NCBI RefSeq assembly: GCF_009733795.1
Contig: NZ_WNXX01000027.1
Coordinates: 1 to 36,059 of the forward strand
Origin: Actinotalea caeni
GTDB taxonomy: Bacteria > Actinomycetota > Actinomycetes > Actinomycetales > Beutenbergiaceae
DNA length: 36,059 nucleotides
Reading direction: 5' to 3'
The position numbers were made by a program, and so were the translations under genes. The notes beneath the pieces were generated by a model. It did not search any database. It saw only the letters and a list, made by a program, of their open reading frames with translations, and had not been told where the DNA came from. Positions 25,129-34,079 of the stretch are shown here, piece by piece. Positions within the stretch are counted from its first letter, which is position 1. Every line of letters begins with the position of its first letter.

Positions 25129-26154
25129 TCAGCTGCTGTCCCGCACCGCGAGCGTGTGCGGCACGATGAGGTGCCGCCCCGGTCCCTGGTGGCCGGTGAC
25201 GCGCTCGTGGACGAGCCGCAGCGCGACGCGGGCGAGCTCGCGCTTGTCGGGCGCGACGCTCGTCAGCTGCGGGGAGGCCCACCGCGCCGGCTGGGTGTCG
25301 TCCCAGCCGACGACCGCGACGTCCTCGGGCACCCGCTGGCCGGCGCGGTGCAGCGCGCGCAGCGCGCCGACGGCGAACCGGTCCTCGCGGCACATCACCG
25401 CGTCGATGCGGGTCCCGGCGGCCAGCGCCGCCTCGAGGGCGGCCTCCGCCGCCTCGACCGAGTACGCGGCGCACATGAGCACGGGGCGGTCGGCGGCCGG
25501 CACGCCCGCGGCGTCGAGGCCCTCGTGGAAGCCGCGCAGCCGCGGCTTGGTCGCCTGCGAGGTCTCGTCGACGACCGTGCCGAGGAACGCGACCCGGCGC
25601 CGGCCGGAGGCGACGAGGTAGGCGATGACGTCGCGCGCGGCGGCGACGTTGTCGATCATCACGTGGTCGGTGGTCGCCGGGGCGTCCTCGCCGAGCAGCA
25701 CGAGCGGCAGCTCGGGGCGCAGCCGGGCGATCTCGTCGTTGCTCATGCGCACGGGGTGGAACAGCACGCCGTCGACGACGCCGGTCTCGCGGTCGCGGAT
25801 GACGGCGTGCTCGGCCTCGGCGTCGAGCAGCGTCTGCTCGATCAGCACCCGGTAGCCGAGCTCGGGCGCCGCCTGCGCGACGTGCCGCGCGAGCTCGGCG
25901 TAGTAGGGCTGGTCCATCTCGGGCAGGGCGAGCGCCAGCATGCCGGTGCGGCCGGTCACGAGCCGGCGCGCGGTGAGGTTCGGTCGGTAGCCGAGCTCCT
26001 CGACGGCCTTCTGGACGCGGGCGCGCATGGCCGCGCTGACGTGCGGCGCCCCGCGCACGACGTTGGAGACCGTCTTCATCGAGACGCCCGCGAGCGCGGC
26101 CACGTCGACCAGACGCACGTGACCGGACGTGCCGCGGCGGTCCGCCGTCGTCAC
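25129..26154 (-). CDS. LacI-family transcriptional regulator (arabino-oligosaccharide operon)
   Basis: A 341-residue LacI-type repressor. The helix-turn-helix VRLVDVAALAGVSMKTVSNV is at about residues 13-32, the hinge NLTARRLVTG follows, and the C-terminal sensor domain contains VGWDDTQPARWASPQLTSV. The start is GTG 26154; a -10-like TAGCAT lies on the minus strand at 26182-26187. It is divergent from the arabino-oligosaccharide importer and converges on the other LacI gene with 4 bp between stops. The palindrome at 26228-26241 lies between this gene and its divergent target, so it probably represses the importer and possibly itself until an arabinose-derived inducer binds. Confidence 0.92.
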   Translation of the reverse strand: MTTADRRGTSGHVRLVDVAALAGVSMKTVSNVVRGAPHVSAAMRARVQKAVEELGYRPNLTARRLVTGRTGMLALALPEMDQPYYAELARHVAQAAPELGYRVLIEQTLLDAEAEHAVIRDRETGVVDGVLFHPVRMSNDEIARLRPELPLVLLGEDAPATTDHVMIDNVAAARDVIAYLVASGRRRVAFLGTVVDETSQATKPRLRGFHEGLDAAGVPAADRPVLMCAAYSVEAAEAALEAALAAGTRIDAVMCREDRFAVGALRALHRAGQRVPEDVAVVGWDDTQPARWASPQLTSVAPDKRELARVALRLVHERVTGHQGPGRHLIVPHTLAVRDSS

Positions 26155-26215
26155 CGACCCGCACCCCCTTGTCTCGGGGCGATGCTAGCGCCGCGCCGCT
26201 TCCCGCGCGACGGGG

Positions 26216-26244
26216 TTGTGCCTGTGTTTGCAGCGCTGTAACGT
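26216..26244 (+). promoter_or_regulatory. arabino-oligosaccharide operon promoter with embedded LacI operator
   Basis: TTGTGC (26216-26221), 17 bp, and TAACGT (26239-26244) form a promoter for the binding-protein gene. TTGCAGCGCTGTAA (26228-26241) is palindromic at 12 of 14 positions with a GCGC centre, as in many LacI-family sites. It fills the spacer and part of the -10, so a bound repressor would exclude RNA polymerase. Confidence 0.72.
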
Positions 26245-26324
26245 CCCTGACGCCGGGACTCCGAACCCCGGTCTGACGGCGGGCCGATCGGCTCGCTCGC
26301 CAGCGTCACGAAGGAGTGATCCGG

Positions 26325-27659
26325 ATGGTCGACCGCACCAGAGGTCTGACACGACGGCAGCTGCTCCGCACGGGCGCCGGCGCGCTCGGCGCCGCGGCCG
26401 TGGGAGTCCCGATGCTGACGGGCTGCTCACCGGGCGGCGCGCCCGCGGGGCGGCGACGGCTGGACTTCTGGCACCTGCTCAGCGGCGGTGACGGCGTCAA
26501 GATGTCGGCCCTGATCGACAGCGTCAACGAGGGCAACGACGAGTACTTCGCGTGGCCGACCGTGCTCGCGTGGGGCACGCCGTACTACACGAAGCTCGCG
26601 ATGGCGGCGACCGGCGGCCGGGCCCCCGACGTCGGGATCATGCACGCCTCCCGGCTGACCGGCTTCGCGCCCGGCGGCCTGCTCGACCCGTGGGACCTCG
26701 ACATGCTCGCCGAGGTGGGCGTGACGGAGGAGACGTTCCCCGGACCGATCTGGGAGAGCGGCATCGTCGACGGCACGGTGTTCTCGATCGCGCTCGACGC
26801 GCACCCGTTCATCATGATGTACAACACCGACATCTGCGACCGGGCGGGGCTGCTCGACAGCGACGGGAAGATCGTCGAGATCACCTCGCCGGAGGACTTC
26901 CTCGCCGCCGGGCGCGAGCTGGCGGCGGCCTCCGACGGCGGCCACGGGCTCTCCTACGGCTACCTCGGCGACGGCGCCCAGATGTGGCGGCTCTGGTACA
27001 CGCTCTACCGCCAGCAGGGCGCGGAGATGGTGCTCAGCGGACCCACCGCCGAGTACGAGCTCGACGCCGCGGTCGCCGCGCTGGAGCTCATGCAGGACCT
27101 GCTCGACGACGAGATCGCCGCCTCCAGCAGCGACTACGCGAACGCCGTCGCCGAGTTCGCCTCCGGCAAGAGCGGGCTGTTCTTCACCGGCGTCTGGGAG
27201 CTGCCGACGATGATCGGCGCGGGCATCCCGCTCAACGCGAGCACGATCCCGACGCTGTTCGACGAGCCGGCCGCCTACGGCGACTCGCACGCGTTCGTGC
27301 TGCCGCACCAGGACAACCCGGACCCGGAGGAGCGTCGGCTGACCTACCAGTTCGTCTCCGACCTGCTGCACAGCTCGTTCTCGTGGGCGGAGGCGGGGCA
27401 CATCCCGGCGTTCCTCCCGATCACCGAGAGCCCCGAGTACGGCGACCTGGTGCCGCAGGCCAACTACGCGAACGCCGCCGACATCCTCAACTACGACCCG
27501 CCGGCCTGGTTCGGCGGGTCGGGCAGCAACTTCCAGAGCTACTTCGCCGAGTACGTGCAGGGCGTGCTGCTCTCCGGCGACGACGCCGCAGCCGGCTTCG
27601 AGAGCTTCATGCGGCGCGTCGACACCCTGCTCGGCATGACGAACCCGGTCGCGGGCTAG
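26325..27659 (+). CDS. arabino-oligosaccharide-type ABC substrate-binding lipoprotein
   Basis: A 444-residue family 1 solute-binding protein. AAGGAG (26311-26316) lies 8 bp before ATG 26325, which is therefore preferred to GTG 26316. The signal peptide has a twin-arginine motif (LTRRQLL) and a lipobox LTGC with Cys34, so it is a Tat-exported lipoprotein. The mature part starts LDFWHLLSGGDG. It is the first gene of an operon that ends with a GH51 arabinofuranosidase, so the ligand is probably an alpha-L-arabinofuranosyl oligosaccharide from arabinan or arabinoxylan. This is inference from context. Confidence 0.87.
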   Translation: MVDRTRGLTRRQLLRTGAGALGAAAVGVPMLTGCSPGGAPAGRRRLDFWHLLSGGDGVKMSALIDSVNEGNDEYFAWPTVLAWGTPYYTKLAMAATGGRAPDVGIMHASRLTGFAPGGLLDPWDLDMLAEVGVTEETFPGPIWESGIVDGTVFSIALDAHPFIMMYNTDICDRAGLLDSDGKIVEITSPEDFLAAGRELAAASDGGHGLSYGYLGDGAQMWRLWYTLYRQQGAEMVLSGPTAEYELDAAVAALELMQDLLDDEIAASSSDYANAVAEFASGKSGLFFTGVWELPTMIGAGIPLNASTIPTLFDEPAAYGDSHAFVLPHQDNPDPEERRLTYQFVSDLLHSSFSWAEAGHIPAFLPITESPEYGDLVPQANYANAADILNYDPPAWFGGSGSNFQSYFAEYVQGVLLSGDDAAAGFESFMRRVDTLLGMTNPVAG

Positions 27660-27673
27660 GAAGGAGCGCACCG

Positions 27674-28609
27674 ATGTCAACCACCGCGCAGACGGGGACG
27701 ACGGAGCCTCCCGTCGCGGCGATCACCGACCCCGGTCGGACCCGTCGCTCGAGCGACCGGGTCGCGGGCTGGCTGTTCGTCGCCCCGTTCCTCGTGTTCT
27801 TCGTGATGTTCCTGATCTGGCCGATGATCCACGGGATCTACCTGTCGTTCACGGACATCTCCCTCACCGGGGCCGGTGGCGCGTTCGTCGGCCTCGAGAA
27901 CTACGCCGAGGCGTTCCGCGATAGCGACATGTGGCGCTCGCTGGGCAACACCGCCTGGTTCACGCTGCTGTCGACGGTGCCGCTCGTCGTCATCGCCCTC
28001 GTCATGGCCGTGCTCGTCGAGCAGGGGCTGCCGGGTCAGTGGCTGTGGCGGCTGTCGTTCTTCATGCCGTTCCTGCTCGCCTCGACGGTCATCAGCCAGA
28101 TCTGGGTCTGGATCTTCAACCCGCAGCTCGGTGCGGCCAACGCCGTCATGGAGATGCTGGGCTTCGAGGGCCGCGCCTGGCTGCAGGACCCGGCCACCGC
28201 GATGCTCGGCATCGTCATCGCCACCGTCTGGTGGACGATCGGCTTCAACTTCCTGCTCTACCTCGCGGCGCTGCAGAACATCCCGTCGCAGCAGTACGAG
28301 GCGGCCTCGATCGACGGCGCCGGCCGGTTCCGCCAGTTCTGGTCGATCACGATGCCGCAGCTGCTGCCGACGACCGTGCTCATCCTGCTGCTGCAGGTGC
28401 TGGCGTCGCTGAAGCTGTTCGACCAGGTGTACCAGATGACCGGCGGCGGCCCCGGTGGTGCCACCCGGTCGATCCTCCAGTACGTGTACGAGGTCGGTTT
28501 CACCGCGTTCCGGTTCGGCTACTCGGCCGCGATCTCGTACGTGTTCTTCGCGATGATCATCGTGATCTCGCTCGTCCAGCTCCGCGTCATGCGAAGGAGT
28601 GCCTCATGA
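27674..28609 (+). CDS. arabino-oligosaccharide-type ABC permease (MalF type)
   Basis: A 311-residue MalF-type permease with AAGGAG at 27661-27666 ahead of ATG 27674. Its cytoplasmic N-terminus of about 35 residues precedes six predicted helices. The EAA loop is QQYEAASIDGAGRFRQFW followed by MPQLLP. It pairs with the next permease through an ATGA overlap. No ATPase subunit is present in the operon. Confidence 0.9.
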   Translation: MSTTAQTGTTEPPVAAITDPGRTRRSSDRVAGWLFVAPFLVFFVMFLIWPMIHGIYLSFTDISLTGAGGAFVGLENYAEAFRDSDMWRSLGNTAWFTLLSTVPLVVIALVMAVLVEQGLPGQWLWRLSFFMPFLLASTVISQIWVWIFNPQLGAANAVMEMLGFEGRAWLQDPATAMLGIVIATVWWTIGFNFLLYLAALQNIPSQQYEAASIDGAGRFRQFWSITMPQLLPTTVLILLLQVLASLKLFDQVYQMTGGGPGGATRSILQYVYEVGFTAFRFGYSAAISYVFFAMIIVISLVQLRVMRRSAS

Positions 28610-29499
28610 GCGCCGCCGCACCCGCCGCCCCCGCAGCTGCCGGCATCGACAGGCGTGGTCGTGGCCCGAGCCGCACGGTCGGGCCCGGCCGGGTCGTCGC
28701 GTTCGTCGTCCTCGTCCTCATGGCGGTCGCGTGGCTGCTGCCGTTCCTGTGGGCGGTGGACACCGCGCTCAAGACCGAGGAGGACGCCGCCTCGCCCGAC
28801 GCGAGCTGGATCCCGGCGAACGGGTTCACGCTCGACTCCTTCCGTGAGGTGCTCGCGGTCGGCAACGTGCCGATCTGGGCGTGGAACTCGCTCCTGACGT
28901 CGGTGCTCATCACCGCGATCACGGTCGCGATCTCCGCGCTGGCGGCCTACGCGTTCGCGCGGATCGACTTCAAGGGCCGTGGCTGGCTGTACGCCGTCGT
29001 CATCGCCTCGATCATGGTGCCGGGCCAGGTGCTGATCATCCCGCTGTACTACGAGATGCTCGCGCTGCGGCTCGTCGACACCTACTGGGGCCTGATCCTG
29101 CCGCAGGTGATCGCGCCGGCGATGGTGTTCATCCTCAAGAAGTTCTTCGACCAGGTGCCGATCGAGCTCGAGGACGCGGCACGCATCGACGGCGCCGGCC
29201 GCGCCCGCATCTTCTGGTCGGTCGTGCTGCCGCTGTCGCGGCCGATCCTCGCCTCGGTCGCGATCTTCGTGTTCATCGGGGCCTGGAACAACTTCCTGTG
29301 GCCGTTCCTCGTCATCAACGACACCGCGCTGATGACGCTCCCGGTCGGCCTCCAGACCGTGATCAGCGCCTACGGCATCGTCTACTCGCAGGTGATGGCG
29401 CAGGCCGTGCTGGCGGCGCTGCCGCTGATCGTGGTGTTCCTGCTGTTCCAGCGGCAGATCATCAAGGGCGTCGCGACCAGCGGCTTCGGCGGCACGTGA
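28606..29499 (+). CDS. arabino-oligosaccharide-type ABC permease (MalG type)
   Basis: A 297-residue MalG-type permease that starts at ATG 28606 inside the previous stop codon. An Ala/Pro-rich cytoplasmic leader precedes six predicted helices. The EAA loop is ELEDAARIDGAGRARIFW with LPLSRP; the C-terminus is IIKGVATSGFGGT. A 14-bp hairpin follows before the arabinofuranosidase gene, so downstream expression may be reduced relative to the transporter. Confidence 0.9.
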   Translation: MSAAAPAAPAAAGIDRRGRGPSRTVGPGRVVAFVVLVLMAVAWLLPFLWAVDTALKTEEDAASPDASWIPANGFTLDSFREVLAVGNVPIWAWNSLLTSVLITAITVAISALAAYAFARIDFKGRGWLYAVVIASIMVPGQVLIIPLYYEMLALRLVDTYWGLILPQVIAPAMVFILKKFFDQVPIELEDAARIDGAGRARIFWSVVLPLSRPILASVAIFVFIGAWNNFLWPFLVINDTALMTLPVGLQTVISAYGIVYSQVMAQAVLAALPLIVVFLLFQRQIIKGVATSGFGGT

Positions 29500-29507
29500 C
29501 GCCCCGA

Positions 29508-29541
29508 CCGTCGGCGACCGCCGCGCCGCGGTCGTCGACGG
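29508..29541 (+). terminator. hairpin between permease and arabinofuranosidase genes
   Basis: CCGTCGGCGACCGC (29508-29521) pairs with GCGGTCGTCGACGG (29528-29541) over a 6-nt loop: 14 pairs including one G-U. There is no U-tract. It sits in the 79-bp gap before abfA, matching the position of the hairpin before the other glycosidase gene. Confidence 0.7.
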
Positions 29542-29578
29542 CCCTCACCCCACGCCCGTCCCCCTCGAAGGAGGCTGC

Positions 29579-31111
29579 ATGTCCCGCGCCAGGATCGTCG
29601 TCGACCGCGACTTCACCGTCTCCGAGGTGCCGCGCCGGATCTTCGGGTCCTTCGTCGAGCACATGGGCCGGTGCGTCTACACCGGCATCTACGAGCCGGG
29701 GCACCCGGAGGCCGACGAGCGCGGCTACCGCCGCGACGTGCTCGCGCTCGTCAAGGAGATGGGACCGACGGTCGTGCGGTACCCGGGCGGCAACTTCGTC
29801 TCCGGGTACAACTGGGAGGACGGCGTGGGGCCGGTCGAGGACCGCCCGGTCCGGCTCGACGGCGCCTGGCACACGGTCGAGACCAACGCGTTCGGTCTGC
29901 ACGAGTTCGTCGAGTGGGCCCGGCTGGCCGACGTCGAGGTGATGGAGGCGATCAACCTCGGCACCCGGGGCGTCGACGCGGCGCGCGAGCTGGTCGAGTA
30001 CGCCAACCACCCCGGCGGCACCCGGCTGTCGGACATGCGGATCGCCAACGGCGCCAAGGAGCCCTTCGACATCAAGCTGTGGTGCCTGGGCAACGAGCTC
30101 GACGGCCCGTGGCAGATCGGTCACAAGACGCCCGAGGAGTACGGCCGCCTCGCGCAGGAGGCCGCCAAGGCCATGCGGTTCGTCGACCCGACGATCGAGC
30201 TGGTCGCCGTCGGCTCCTCCAACTCCGGCATGCCGACGTTCGGCACGTGGGAGCAGACCGTGCTGCGCCACGCCTACGACGAGGTCGACTACATCTCGCT
30301 GCACGCCTACTACCAGGAGCACGACGGCGACGCCGCGAGCTTCCTCGCCTCGGCGCTCGACATGGACTACTTCATCGAGTCGGTCGTCAGCACCGCCGAC
30401 GCCATCAAGGCCTCCGGCAAGCACCGCAAGCAGATCAACCTCTCCTTCGACGAGTGGAACGTCTGGTACCAGACCGGTCTGGAGACCGAGGACCAGCCGA
30501 GCGCGGTGGCCGCGACCTGGCGCGAGCACCCGCGGCTCATCGAGGACACCTACAACGTGACCGACGCCGTCGTCGTCGGCACGTTCCTCAACTCGTTGCT
30601 GCGGCACTCCGACCGCGTGAAGATCGCGAACCAGGCGCAGCTGGTCAACGTCATCGCGCCGATCCGCGCCGAGGAGAACGGCCCCGCGTGGCGGCAGAGC
30701 ATCTTCTGGCCGTTCGCGCGCACGTCGGCGCTCGCGCGCGGCCAGGTGCTGCGCACCGCCGTCACCTCCGACGTCGTCGATACCGCGCGCTACGGCGGCG
30801 CCGACGTCGTCGACGTCAGCGCGACCTGGGACGAGGAGAACGGCGTCGTCGCCCTGTTCCTCGCCCACCGCGGTCTCGAGGAGAGCGCGGACGTCGAGGC
30901 CGTGCTGCGCGGCCTCACCGCGACCCGGGTCACGCGCGCCGAGGTCCTCACCACGCCCGAGGGCGGCGACCGCTTCAGCGCCAACACGATCGAGGGCGAG
31001 ACGGTCGGGCTGCGCGACCTCGACGGCGTCGCGGCCGACGGCGAGACCGTCACGCTGCGGCTGCCGCCGCTGTCGTGGGCGGTCGTCCAGGTCGCCGTCG
31101 AGCGCCGCTGA
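29579..31111 (+). CDS. abfA: alpha-L-arabinofuranosidase, GH51
   Basis: A 510-residue GH51 enzyme that releases arabinose from arabino- and arabinoxylo-oligosaccharides with retention. The (beta/alpha)8 barrel carries acid/base Glu173 in CLGNELDGPWQ and nucleophile Glu292 in SFDEWNVWY. The numbering is almost the same as in the Geobacillus stearothermophilus enzyme (175 and 294). RYPGGNFVSGYNWEDG (67-82) and LHAYY are further signatures. The C-terminal beta domain ends at WAVVQVAVERR. There is no signal peptide, so it acts on imported oligomers in the cytoplasm. AAGGAGG (29568-29574) lies 4 bp before ATG 29579. Arabinose catabolic genes (araBAD) are not in the window. Confidence 0.95.
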   Translation: MSRARIVVDRDFTVSEVPRRIFGSFVEHMGRCVYTGIYEPGHPEADERGYRRDVLALVKEMGPTVVRYPGGNFVSGYNWEDGVGPVEDRPVRLDGAWHTVETNAFGLHEFVEWARLADVEVMEAINLGTRGVDAARELVEYANHPGGTRLSDMRIANGAKEPFDIKLWCLGNELDGPWQIGHKTPEEYGRLAQEAAKAMRFVDPTIELVAVGSSNSGMPTFGTWEQTVLRHAYDEVDYISLHAYYQEHDGDAASFLASALDMDYFIESVVSTADAIKASGKHRKQINLSFDEWNVWYQTGLETEDQPSAVAATWREHPRLIEDTYNVTDAVVVGTFLNSLLRHSDRVKIANQAQLVNVIAPIRAEENGPAWRQSIFWPFARTSALARGQVLRTAVTSDVVDTARYGGADVVDVSATWDEENGVVALFLAHRGLEESADVEAVLRGLTATRVTRAEVLTTPEGGDRFSANTIEGETVGLRDLDGVAADGETVTLRLPPLSWAVVQVAVERR

Positions 31112-31174
31112 CGGGCAGATCGCCCCACCGGCGGGGGTCGCGGCCGGCGGGGGAGCGCCGCTAGCGTCGCGGGC

Positions 31175-32266
31175 ATGTCGGTGCCTCCTCAGCCCCAGCC
31201 CTCCGCGCCCGGTCCGCAGCCGCCCGCCCCGGACGGCGCCGCGCGGTTCGGCGCGACCCCGGTGTGGGCGTTCGTCACCTCGGCGCTCGTCACGGTCGGC
31301 GGCGCCGCCGCCTACGTGTGGACGGCGACCCGCGCCGTCGAGGCGACGTGCGACGGCGAGGTGATGGGTCCGGGCGACATCTGCCAGACGATCTCGCGGA
31401 CCGGTGTCGTCACCCGCACCCAGAGCCACCGGCAGATGCTCGACGAGGCCCTTCTCGTCAACGCGATCATCGGCTGGACGGCGCTCGGGCTCGCTCTGCT
31501 CGGGATCGCGTTCGGGGTGATCGCCTACCTGCGGTGGCGGCAGGACGTCGCGCTCGCGGGCGCCCTGCGACCCGACCACGGGCAGCCGATCGGGTCGCAC
31601 TCGCGCACGGTCTCGACCTCGCTGCTCATGCTGGTCGTCGGCGCCCTGTTCACCGGCGGCGCGATCTACTGCACGCTCACCGCGTTCACCACGCAGGCGT
31701 GGGCCTACCTCGTCGGCACCCTCTTCTGCGGCGCGATCGGTGTCGGCCTGCTCATCGGCTCGGTGCCGAGGAACGGCACCCTGGTGCAGACCTTCCCCGA
31801 GGGGGTCCGCGTCGTCGCCCGCAACGAGGTGCGCGACCTGCCCTGGCGCGAGGTGACGTACACGATCACCCCCGGCAAGGGCACCGCCACCCACAGCATC
31901 ACCGCTCCCGGGCTCAAGGGACTCGCGCTCGAGGGGCTGACCGACCACGAGACGCTGCAGCAGGTGGCGCAGCGTCGGGTCGTCGAGGCCAAGGTCGGCC
32001 CGGCGATCGAGGCGTTCAACCGCGGTGAGTCGGTGGGCTTCGGTGCCTTCGAGGTGTCGAGGGCCGGCATCGGGCAGGGACGCAGGACGCTGCCGTGGCC
32101 CAGCTACGGCGGCATCGTGCTCGCGCAGGGGCAGGTGAGCATCACGCAGCTGCCGACCGGACGGTTCGCGTCGGTCTCGCTGGGCACGGTGCGCGACTAC
32201 GTGCTGCTCGTCCACCTGCTCGACACGATCTCCCGGCAGCTGCCGCGCACCGCGCCCGCGGGCTGA
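31175..32266 (+). CDS. membrane protein of unknown function (DUF6585-like)
   Basis: A 363-residue protein with a Pro-rich cytoplasmic start (residues 1-25) and four predicted membrane helices, at about 29-50, 90-113, 145-166 and 170-190. A soluble C-terminal half of about 170 residues follows, with PH-like strand patterns ([20 protein letters not shown]). Two cysteines ([12 protein letters not shown]) in the first outside loop could form a disulfide. It recalls DUF6585-type proteins, but that is a weak memory-based match. TAGCGT (31162-31167) 7 bp before the ATG suggests a leaderless transcript. Neighbours give no hint of function; it appears to be a single-gene unit. Confidence 0.75.
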   Translation: MSVPPQPQPSAPGPQPPAPDGAARFGATPVWAFVTSALVTVGGAAAYVWTATRAVEATCDGEVMGPGDICQTISRTGVVTRTQSHRQMLDEALLVNAIIGWTALGLALLGIAFGVIAYLRWRQDVALAGALRPDHGQPIGSHSRTVSTSLLMLVVGALFTGGAIYCTLTAFTTQAWAYLVGTLFCGAIGVGLLIGSVPRNGTLVQTFPEGVRVVARNEVRDLPWREVTYTITPGKGTATHSITAPGLKGLALEGLTDHETLQQVAQRRVVEAKVGPAIEAFNRGESVGFGAFEVSRAGIGQGRRTLPWPSYGGIVLAQGQVSITQLPTGRFASVSLGTVRDYVLLVHLLDTISRQLPRTAPAG

Positions 32267-32269
32267 CGC

Positions 32270-32288
32270 GGGCCGGCCGGCACGGCCC
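32270..32288 (+). terminator. small terminator-like hairpin
   Basis: GGGCCG (32270-32275) pairs with CGGCCC (32283-32288) over a 7-nt loop, directly after the stop of the membrane-protein gene. It is short and has no U-tract, so support is modest. Confidence 0.4.
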
Positions 32289-32306
32289 TGCCGCCGCCCG
32301 CCCCGG

Positions 32307-32322
32307 TGTGACCGGCGTCACG
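32307..32322 (+). promoter_or_regulatory. CRP/GlxR-like site upstream of dhaK
   Basis: TGTGACCGGCGTCACG fits the CRP/GlxR pattern TGTGA-N6-TCACA at all but the last base. It lies about 118 bp before the dhaK start, a position suited to cAMP-dependent control of dihydroxyacetone use. No clear -35/-10 pair is seen between it and dhaK. Confidence 0.55.
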
Positions 32323-32439
32323 TCCGCCTGGGCCCGGCCGCGGGACGAAAGGCACCCCGTGAGGCCTCCGACGGCGGGAGAGTATGGGCAGGTGGCGAGC
32401 ACGCCACCGACACCGTCAGAGTCCGCAAAGGAGCCGGCC

Positions 32440-33447
32440 GTGAAGAAGTTGATCAACGACCCCGCCGACGTCGTCCCGGAGTCCGTGGAGGGCTTCGTCC
32501 AGGCGCACGCCGACATCGTCACCTCCAGCGGCGACCCCGAGTCGCTGTTCGTCGCCCGGGCAGGGGGCGCGGTCTCGGGCAAGGTCGGCCTCGTCAGCGG
32601 CGGTGGCAGCGGTCACGAGCCCCTGCACGCCGGCTACGTCGGCGTCGGCATGCTCGACGCCGCGGTGCCCGGCGCGGTGTTCACCTCGCCCACCCCGGAC
32701 CCGATCCTCGCCGCCACCCAGGCCGCGGACGGCGGCGCGGGCGTGCTGCACATCGTCAAGAACTACACCGGTGACGTCCTCAACTTCGAGACGGCCGCCG
32801 AGCTCGCCGACGCCGAGGACATCGCGGTCAAGGCCGTCGTCGTCAACGACGACGTCGCGGTCGAGGACTCGCTGTACACCGCGGGCCGCCGTGGCGTGGG
32901 CGGCACCGTCATGGTCGAGAAGATCGCGGGCGCCGCGGCCGAGCGCGGCGACGACCTCGACACGGTTCTCGCGATCGCGACCCACGTCAACGACAACGTC
33001 CGCTCGATGGGCGTCGCGCTGACCGCCTGCACGGTCCCGCACGCGGGCAAGCCGAGCTTCGACCTGCCCGAGGACGAGATCGAGATCGGGATCGGCATCC
33101 ACGGCGAGCCCGGTCGCCGTCGCATCAAGGCCGCACCGGCGGACGAGATCACCGACATGCTGCTCGACCCGGTCATCGACGACCTCGGGCTGAGCAGCGG
33201 CGAGCAGGTGCTGCTGTTCGTCAACGGCATGGGCGGCACCCCCAGCTCGGAGCTCTACATCGTCTACCGGCACGCGCGGGCGCGCCTGGAGGCGCTGGGA
33301 GCCACGGTCGCGCGCTCGCTGGTGGGCAACTACATCACCTCGCTGGAGATGCAGGGCGCCTCGATCACCGTGCTCCGGCTCGACGACGAGACGACCCGGC
33401 TCTGGGACGCGCCGGTCCACACGGCCGCGCTGCGGTGGGGCGTCTGA
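32440..33447 (+). CDS. dhaK: dihydroxyacetone kinase subunit DhaK
   Basis: A 335-residue subunit that binds dihydroxyacetone covalently as a hemiaminal on a histidine. That residue is His221 in [11 protein letters not shown]; the substrate-site loop GGGSGHEP contains His59. GTG 32440 has AAAGGAG (32427-32433) 6 bp upstream. The longer frame upstream has no protein-like content. In the PTS-dependent enzyme DhaK receives phosphate from ADP-bound DhaL, producing dihydroxyacetone phosphate for glycolysis. It is the first gene of a tightly packed dhaKLM operon. Confidence 0.96.
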   Translation: MKKLINDPADVVPESVEGFVQAHADIVTSSGDPESLFVARAGGAVSGKVGLVSGGGSGHEPLHAGYVGVGMLDAAVPGAVFTSPTPDPILAATQAADGGAGVLHIVKNYTGDVLNFETAAELADAEDIAVKAVVVNDDVAVEDSLYTAGRRGVGGTVMVEKIAGAAAERGDDLDTVLAIATHVNDNVRSMGVALTACTVPHAGKPSFDLPEDEIEIGIGIHGEPGRRRIKAAPADEITDMLLDPVIDDLGLSSGEQVLLFVNGMGGTPSSELYIVYRHARARLEALGATVARSLVGNYITSLEMQGASITVLRLDDETTRLWDAPVHTAALRWGV

Positions 33448-34079
33448 TGGCGGACCTGGGCATCGACTGGGCGCTGTCCTGGGTGCGGGCGGCCGCCGCG
33501 ACGGTCACCGAGCACCGGGAGCACCTGCTCGACCTCGACCGCGCGATCGGCGACGGCGACCACGGCGAGAACATGTACCGCGGGTTCACCGCGGTGCTGG
33601 GCAAGCTGGACGCCGCGGAGCCGTCGACGGTCGGCGACGTCCTCAAGCTGGTGGCGACCACGCTGATGTCGACGGTCGGCGGGGCCGCCGGTCCGCTGTA
33701 CGGCACCGCGTTCCTGCGGGGTGCCAAGGCGGCGGACACCGACGCCCTCGACGCGGCCGGCGTCGCGGCGGTGCTCGCCGCCGGCCTGGAGGGCATCGTC
33801 GCGCGCGGCAAGGCCGAGGTCGGCGACAAGACGATGGTCGACGCGTGGACGCCCGCGGCCGCCGCGGCGCAGCACGTCGCCGACAGCGGCGGCAGCGCCG
33901 CCGAGGCGCTCCGAGCCGCGGCCGACGCCGCGCGCGCCGGTGCCGAGTCGACCGACCCGCTCGTCGCGCGCAAGGGCCGCGCCTCCTACCTGGGGGAGCG
34001 CTCGGCCGGGCACCGCGACCCGGGTGCCGAGAGCTCGGCCCTGCTGCTGGAGACCGCGGCGTCGGCAGCCGGGGCATGA
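33447..34079 (+). CDS. dhaL: dihydroxyacetone kinase subunit DhaL
   Basis: A 210-residue subunit carrying permanently bound ADP-Mg that shuttles phosphate from DhaM to dihydroxyacetone on DhaK. The metal ligands are visible in LDLDRAIGDGDHG as Asp31, Asp36 and Asp38, matching Asp30, 35 and 37 of E. coli DhaL; GDKTMVDAW follows later, as in the family. ATG 33447 overlaps the dhaK stop by one base (TGATG), so a start at 33435 is less likely. The C-terminus SYLGERSAGHRDPGA is conserved in the family. Confidence 0.95.
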   Translation: MADLGIDWALSWVRAAAATVTEHREHLLDLDRAIGDGDHGENMYRGFTAVLGKLDAAEPSTVGDVLKLVATTLMSTVGGAAGPLYGTAFLRGAKAADTDALDAAGVAAVLAAGLEGIVARGKAEVGDKTMVDAWTPAAAAAQHVADSGGSAAEALRAAADAARAGAESTDPLVARKGRASYLGERSAGHRDPGAESSALLLETAASAAGA

